A stretch of DNA of 10,868 bases from Trichomonas tenax (lineage: Eukaryota > Parabasalia > Trichomonadida > Trichomonadidae): contig JALKBU010001459.1 in the NCBI GenBank assembly GCA_023091735.1, positions 1 through 10,868 of the forward strand, written 5' to 3'. The translations under genes and the position numbers were made by a program. Below are positions 8,086 through 10,868 of the stretch, piece after piece (positions within the stretch are counted from its first letter, which is position 1; every line of letters begins with the position of its first letter). The notes under the pieces were generated by a model. That model searched no databases. It was given only the letters and a program-made list of their open reading frames with translations, and was not told where the DNA came from.

Positions 8086-8259
8086 ATGCCAGTCGACTTC
8101 GTTCCAAAACACCCACGTGATAATGCTAAGGGATCCGCCGAGCGTTCCTGCCGTATCTGTGGCAAGCGCCGTGGTGTCATCCGCCAGTACCGCCTTAACA
8201 TCTGCCGTAGGTGCTTCCGCGAACGTGCTGAGCTCCTCGGTTTCAAGAAGTACGACTAA
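8086..8259 (+). CDS. rps29: Small-subunit ribosomal protein eS29 (uS14 family)
   Basis: This is a 40S ribosomal protein with a zinc-binding site, located in the head of the small subunit. The 57-residue product matches the usual eS29 length of about 56. It has the zinc ligands Cys22, Cys25, Cys40 and Cys43 in a CX2C-X14-CX2C arrangement, and the family signature RSCRICGKRRGVIRQYRLNICRRCFRE, followed by GFKKYD at the C-terminus. The frame is open upstream to a GTG at 8029, but only the ATG at 8086 gives the conserved length, so I start there. Codons are GC-rich at third positions, unlike the neighbours, as expected for a highly expressed ribosomal gene. The stop codon forms TAAA (8257-8260). 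The Rac gene converges from the right, with 374 bases between the stops. Confidence 0.95.
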   Translation: MPVDFVPKHPRDNAKGSAERSCRICGKRRGVIRQYRLNICRRCFRERAELLGFKKYD

Positions 8260-8260
8260 A
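8257..8260 (+). terminator. TAAA polyadenylation tetranucleotide overlapping the rps29 stop
   Basis: The stop codon TAA is followed by A, giving the trichomonad UAAA polyadenylation tetranucleotide. Assigned by position only. Confidence 0.5.
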
Positions 8261-8632
8261 CATCTGAAGTAAGCACTGAAAAAAACTTATATTATATTTA
8301 CTTACTTTATTTTTTTTATATTTTATATCAAAATATCTTATAACAGAAAATACTTCAATAAAATAACACAGCCTATTCTTATATCAAATCTATGAGAAAT
8401 TTTTCCCCTATTTGAGTTTAACAGTTTAGATTTATTTTCCAAAACTTTCATTTCCTCGAACATCGAGCCAAAACTTAGAGATCAGTTTAGAGATAGATGA
8501 AAATATATGATTAGATTAATATAATTTTTGGGAGAATAAAGGAGAAGTAAAATAAAAAATTAATACTTATTAGCTTAGATTAACTGAGTTCCTGGGTTGA
8601 ATAAAAAAGGTATTTATGAAAATGCGCGTATG
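8261..8632. other. Convergent 3' spacer between rps29 and the Rac-like gene
   Basis: AT-rich DNA that must hold both 3' untranslated regions. A short direct repeat, TTAGAGAT, occurs twice near 8476-8496. No gene is seen. Confidence 0.5.
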
Positions 8633-8636
8633 TTTA
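8633..8636 (-). terminator. TAAA polyadenylation tetranucleotide overlapping the Rac-like stop
   Basis: On the minus strand the stop TAA is followed by A, forming TAAA, the same arrangement as in rps29 and cdc25. Confidence 0.5.
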
Positions 8637-9179
8637 AGCAATATAGCATCCGCCCTGGTTCTTGGCTAAGACAGCTTCAATAGCAAGATCGTAGACACCA
8701 CCAACGTTCTGGTTGAGCCTAGCTGAGCAGTTAATTGATCTGTAAGCCTTAATCTGTGTGGCAACCTTGTCGATTTCAGCCTGTGTAATAGCATCTGGTG
8801 CTTTTGGATCCCAGAGGTCAGCCTTTGTGCCTACAAGGATAACTGCAGCCTTTGGACGGAATTGAAGGATTTCTTGATACCATTTTTCAGTCACATTCTT
8901 TAAGCTTTCTCTATTATCAAGTGCAAAACAAACGAGTACGACATCACACTTAGAATAGGACATTGGACGGAGTCTATCAAATTCCTCCTGTCCTGCTGTA
9001 TCCCAAAGATGGAGGCAGTACTGTTTACCCTTGAACTGACGCATTTCATGGTGAGATTCAAAAATTGTTGGCTCATAATCCTCTGGGAATGGATCGCCCT
9101 TGAAAACAAGAAGAAGGCATGTTTTACCGACAGCGCCATCACCAACGGAAACTACACGAATGGGAGTAGCCTCGCTCAT
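8634..9179 (-). CDS. Rho/Rac-family small GTPase
   Basis: This is a membrane-anchored GTP/GDP switch, predicted to control actin and related processes. The 181-residue protein carries the P-loop GDGAVGKT (13-20), switch I with DYEPTIF (34-40), DTAGQEEFDRLRP (60-72, with the Rho-type DRLRP), the guanine-specificity motif TKAD (118-121; TKLD in most Rho proteins) and CSA (151-153). It ends in a CaaX box, CYIA, which predicts prenylation, probably farnesylation because the last residue is Ala. There is no polybasic stretch before the CaaX box. The distance from TKAD to CSA is about nine residues shorter than in human Rac1, so the Rho insert helix is reduced. The start is the first in-frame ATG. 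Codons are fairly GC-rich, suggesting good expression. No TCAYW initiator is visible just upstream; ACGTGACAATCT lies next to the ATG. Rho-type is clear; the exact subfamily is not. Confidence 0.93.
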   Translation of the reverse strand: MSEATPIRVVSVGDGAVGKTCLLLVFKGDPFPEDYEPTIFESHHEMRQFKGKQYCLHLWDTAGQEEFDRLRPMSYSKCDVVLVCFALDNRESLKNVTEKWYQEILQFRPKAAVILVGTKADLWDPKAPDAITQAEIDKVATQIKAYRSINCSARLNQNVGGVYDLAIEAVLAKNQGGCYIA

Positions 9180-9405
9180 TAGATTGTCACGTTTTTGATT
9201 ATTTAGTTTTTCAATTCAATTTTGCATAAAATAAAATAAAAAAAATATAAAACACTTTTTATCTTTGCTTTCATGTTCCAAAACGCCTCTTAGATGGACA
9301 GCTGATGGATCTAACGAAATCTACGTAACCTAGGAGTGATTTAGAGCTTCCAGTACAAAATATTCAAAAATATATGCATGATAAAATTATTTTTGGGAGA
9401 TTCGG
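9180..9405. other. Upstream region of the Rac-like gene
   Basis: AT-rich promoter-side spacer. A run of A/T (about 9225-9250) and a mixed-composition stretch follow. No gene or clear initiator is recognised. Confidence 0.4.
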
Positions 9406-9409
9406 GTTA

Positions 9410-9580
9410 GCCAAATTCTTTGCGGCGTACGTTGTATATATATGATTTGATATCGACGCTTCCTGTCGCAAAATTTTTAACAGGACAATCAAAGATTGCC
9501 TTTATTTTCTGTTCTATGTGTGATAGCGTCCCGACATGAAGATAGCGTTGAGCAACAAAAGCGAACTTTTGCATTTTTTT
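9410..9580 (+). other. Mixed-composition island ending in a hairpin plus T-run
   Basis: This stretch is visibly less AT-rich than its surroundings. It has an inverted repeat TCCTGT...ACAGGA near 9460-9485, two copies of GATAGCG near 9521 and 9541, and a closing hairpin CAAAAG-CGAA-CTTTTG at 9556-9571 followed by a run of seven T at 9574-9580. A hairpin plus T-run would fit the end of a small polymerase III transcript. I cannot match it to a known RNA and found no tRNA-type internal promoter, so this is only a candidate. Confidence 0.2.
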
Positions 9581-9584
9581 CAAA

Positions 9585-10140
9585 TTATTTAGAAAGTCAA
9601 ATTCTCAATCTTTGATATTTGAGCTTTAGCAATTGAAAACCTTAAGGAGCCATTTGATTGCTTAAAACCCCCAAACATATAGATACTGTTGTCGTTGAAA
9701 AATGTGATGATTTTGGAATTAAACGAAGAAAAATAAAATGATAATTTTTGTTGATATTTATATTTAGTGGCATCTCACTTTTTGGATTTGCCCAGCTCCA
9801 CAAGCTTCATAACTTCCTATCTGATTCATATAATTCCAATCTGATTCAACCCTTAAGGAATTATCATATATACTCTATATCTTTATCATGTAAACTCTCC
9901 ACTTTAATAATGTTATCGCCCTGTAATTTAACAATTCTATTAAATTTTCATCATATCAAGCATTCATCATTACATCTCTCCTTGGTAAGTAAATTTGAAT
10001 AACCCATTAAATAGTAAATTCATTGTAGTGCTATATTTTTAATCCAAATTCTAAAATATAATAAAGAAACCAAAATTCTTATTCCACTTTATTCGTTGTT
10101 CTTTTTAATGACACACGACAACAAATTTAATGATTTGATA
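9585..10140. other. AT-rich spacer, no gene seen
   Basis: An 84-codon frame at 9748-10002 has no ATG start and a low-complexity composition, so it is not called. ATAATTCC (9830-9837) and GGAATTAT (9857-9864) form an 8-base inverted repeat, and CTGATTCA occurs twice, 20 bases apart. Nothing else is supported. Confidence 0.45.
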
Positions 10141-10141
10141 G

Positions 10142-10196
10142 TTGGCGCCAAATCAAATGTCAGAAAATTTTATTGGCGGGGAAAAAACTGACATTT
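10142..10196. promoter_or_regulatory. Nested inverted repeats with two E2F-like cores
   Basis: TTGGCGCCAA at 10142-10151 is a perfect palindrome. Its reverse strand reads TTTGGCGC, an exact match to the E2F core TTTSSCGC. At 10173-10182 TTGGCGGGGA resembles the classic TTTGGCGGGAA site. AAATGTCAG (10155-10163) pairs perfectly with CTGACATTT (10188-10196), nine pairs that enclose the second core. CGCCAA (10146-10151) can pair with TTGGCG (10173-10178), interleaved with the nine-pair stem, so a pseudoknot is also possible in RNA. Either DNA sites or RNA structure could explain it. No coding gene lies close by. Confidence 0.4.
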
Positions 10197-10206
10197 ATGA
10201 CTTGAC

Positions 10207-10236
10207 TGAAGCTAAAGAGTAGTGCCTTTAACTTCA
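10207..10236. other. Hairpin 1 with octaloop AGTAGTGC
   Basis: The stem is 10207-10217 with 10226-10236, eleven positions with one C-A mismatch. The loop AGTAGTGC (10218-10225) is identical to that of hairpin 2 at 10353-10360. The loop-closing AAG/CTT pairs are conserved, while outer stem positions differ in both arms in a pairing-preserving way. Confidence 0.5.
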
Positions 10237-10342
10237 ACATTTTGATCCTATTCTAGAATATATATTCTAATTATAAAGACTAGAAGAAAAAGGAGAAATC
10301 ATTGAATAAAAATCAAATTTATGTTTTTGTTTTCGAATGTAG

Positions 10343-10370
10343 TAGATCGAAGAGTAGTGCCTTTGATCTA
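10343..10370. other. Hairpin 2 with octaloop AGTAGTGC
   Basis: The stem is 10343-10352 with 10361-10370, ten positions including one G-T. It has the same loop as hairpin 1 and a different but paired stem. The spacing between loop starts is 135 bases. Its strand and host transcript are unknown. Confidence 0.5.
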
Positions 10371-10438
10371 ACACAGTTATGCTGGAAGAGCTCACTCTCT
10401 CGTTAACTTAATTTTCTTTTCGATCTTATCTCTGAGAC

Positions 10439-10529
10439 GACCTGTTTCTGCGGCTTCTCGAGCGGGTGAAGCTTGGGTCAAATAGCAAGGCGAGGCAATC
10501 ACCCGCTCGAGAAGCGGCAGAAACCGGTT
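10439..10529. repeat. Long GC-rich hairpin with about 31-bp arms
   Basis: The inner 17 pairs are perfect (10453-10469 with 10499-10515). Beyond a G-G mismatch there are eight more pairs (10444-10451 with 10517-10524), and beyond a T-C mismatch four more including a terminal G-T (10439-10442 with 10526-10529). The loop is 29 bases (10470-10498). The stem is much richer in G and C than its surroundings and is followed by TTTT at 10528-10531. This could be a hairpin RNA, a foldback element or a cruciform site. No family is recognised. Confidence 0.6.
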
Positions 10530-10594
10530 TTCAATTCCAAATAACTTCGATTAACAAAGTTTTTGCTCTTATTTGTATTACAAATAGATATACA

Positions 10595-10868
10595 TTATAT
10601 AATAGTTTTAACGTACTTTGACATAAAATATGAGTCTAGGACAAAAGTGAACATCGAAAAGTGACATCGAACCTTAAAGTTACTTTTCATGAATAAACTG
10701 TCACCTTTTTGCGCGGGCAAATTGTCACTTTTATAAAAAGAGTTATAAATATCTTTGTAATCTAAACAATACTGACATTTATAGATTGAAACTCCACGCT
10801 GAGTATGAAGACCATAAACGTAGTTCATTGCAAATTTTTGTTGCACTCCAAACCAAGAAACTCGTTCG
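10595..10868 (-). pseudogene. Open frame entering from the right edge, possible transposon-derived fragment
   Basis: The minus-strand frame is open from the window edge to a stop at 10595. Its first part, outside the repeat, looks like real protein: residues such as YVYGLHTQRG and SIYKCQYC suggest a small Cys-containing fold, with weak resemblance to FLYWCH-type zinc-binding domains of Mutator-like transposon proteins. The frame then runs through the repeat, where DNA similarity to the left copy is high and the peptide is less convincing. The left copy lacks most of the outer part. A partial gene that continues beyond the window and a decayed transposon fragment are both possible. Confidence 0.35.
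10631..10771 (-). repeat. Dispersed repeat, right copy (inverted partner at 47-187)
   Basis: The reverse complement of this 141-base segment aligns with 47-187 over its full length. It contains TGTCACTTTTATAAAA at 10723-10738, one base shorter than the TGTCACTTTTTATAAAA that spans the PROPPIN initiator at 6394-6410. Similarity beyond the 141 bases fades on both sides, although the left copy keeps a weak trace (CAACAA and neighbouring bases) of the right copy's outer sequence. Confidence 0.75.

Noticed and set aside
8010..8246. 78-codon minus-strand frame opposite rps29
   Set aside because: It is the antisense shadow of the conserved eS29 frame, and its Arg-rich composition follows from the GC-rich codons of rps29.
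9298..9325. Hammerhead-ribozyme-like core, CTGATGG followed by CGAAATC
   Set aside because: The A9 position is G, there is no stem II between the two core strands, and no cleavage-site stem can be drawn.
9748..10002. 84-codon plus-strand frame
   Set aside because: No ATG start, low-complexity composition and no initiator-like sequence.
10366..10376. Intron 3' motif resemblance (CTAACACAG)
   Set aside because: It is two bases short of the trichomonad ACTAACACACAG motif, no GTATGT or GTACGT donor lies at a suitable distance upstream, and no exons are evident. The bases overlap hairpin 2.
10655..10675. tRNA B-box-like GGTTCGA on the minus strand
   Set aside because: It lies in the edge repeat, is not conserved in the left copy, and no cloverleaf can be drawn around it.
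1..10868. The whole window as a single transposon with inverted ends
   Set aside because: The interior contains unrelated single-copy housekeeping genes and no recognisable transposase or integrase; contig ends at repeats explain the arrangement more simply.

Overview
The window looks like nuclear DNA from a parabasalid protist of the trichomonad type (Trichomonas or Tritrichomonas relatives). The five convincing genes are all eukaryotic and intronless: ribosomal protein eS29, a Rho/Rac GTPase, a Cdc25-type phosphatase, a PROPPIN (Atg18/WIPI) beta-propeller and an unrecognised multi-pass membrane protein. They lie in very AT-rich spacers. Three of the five stop codons are part of a TAAA tetranucleotide, a known trichomonad polyadenylation signal. 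The PROPPIN start codon sits 13 bases after a match to the trichomonad initiator TCA(+1)Y(T/A), which fits the very short 5' leaders of these organisms. The group assignment is an inference; the exact species cannot be read from the sequence.

Layout, left to right. Bases 47-187 are one copy of a dispersed repeat whose inverted partner lies at 10631-10771. Bases about 190-1880 hold no gene, but a local island at 1381-1470 folds into three consecutive hairpins. On the minus strand come the membrane protein (1884-3128) and cdc25 (3712-4512). Bases 4513-6410 are an AT-rich spacer with a diverged pair of short repeats (4700 and 5297) and a probable decayed minus-strand reading frame (5862-6212). 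The PROPPIN gene (6411-7349) and rps29 (8086-8259) are on the plus strand. The Rac-like gene (8634-9179) is on the minus strand and converges on rps29. Bases 9180-10140 have no gene. Bases 10142-10531 are rich in secondary structure: a nested-repeat block with two E2F-like GC cores, two hairpins with the same octaloop on covarying stems, and a 31-bp-arm GC-rich hairpin. The right edge is the second copy of the dispersed repeat, with an open frame that runs off the window.

The genes are ordinary housekeeping and regulatory genes, each with its own promoter; nothing suggests an operon. Two themes stand out. First, the structured segment at 10142-10531 has no coding explanation and is the best candidate for an undescribed element, either a non-coding RNA or a foldback-type element. 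Second, an E2F-like core (TTCGCGCC on the gene strand) lies 81-88 bases upstream of cdc25, which would link this cell-cycle phosphatase to an E2F/DP-type factor. The repeats at both edges could be why the contig ends here, so they need not be the ends of one element.
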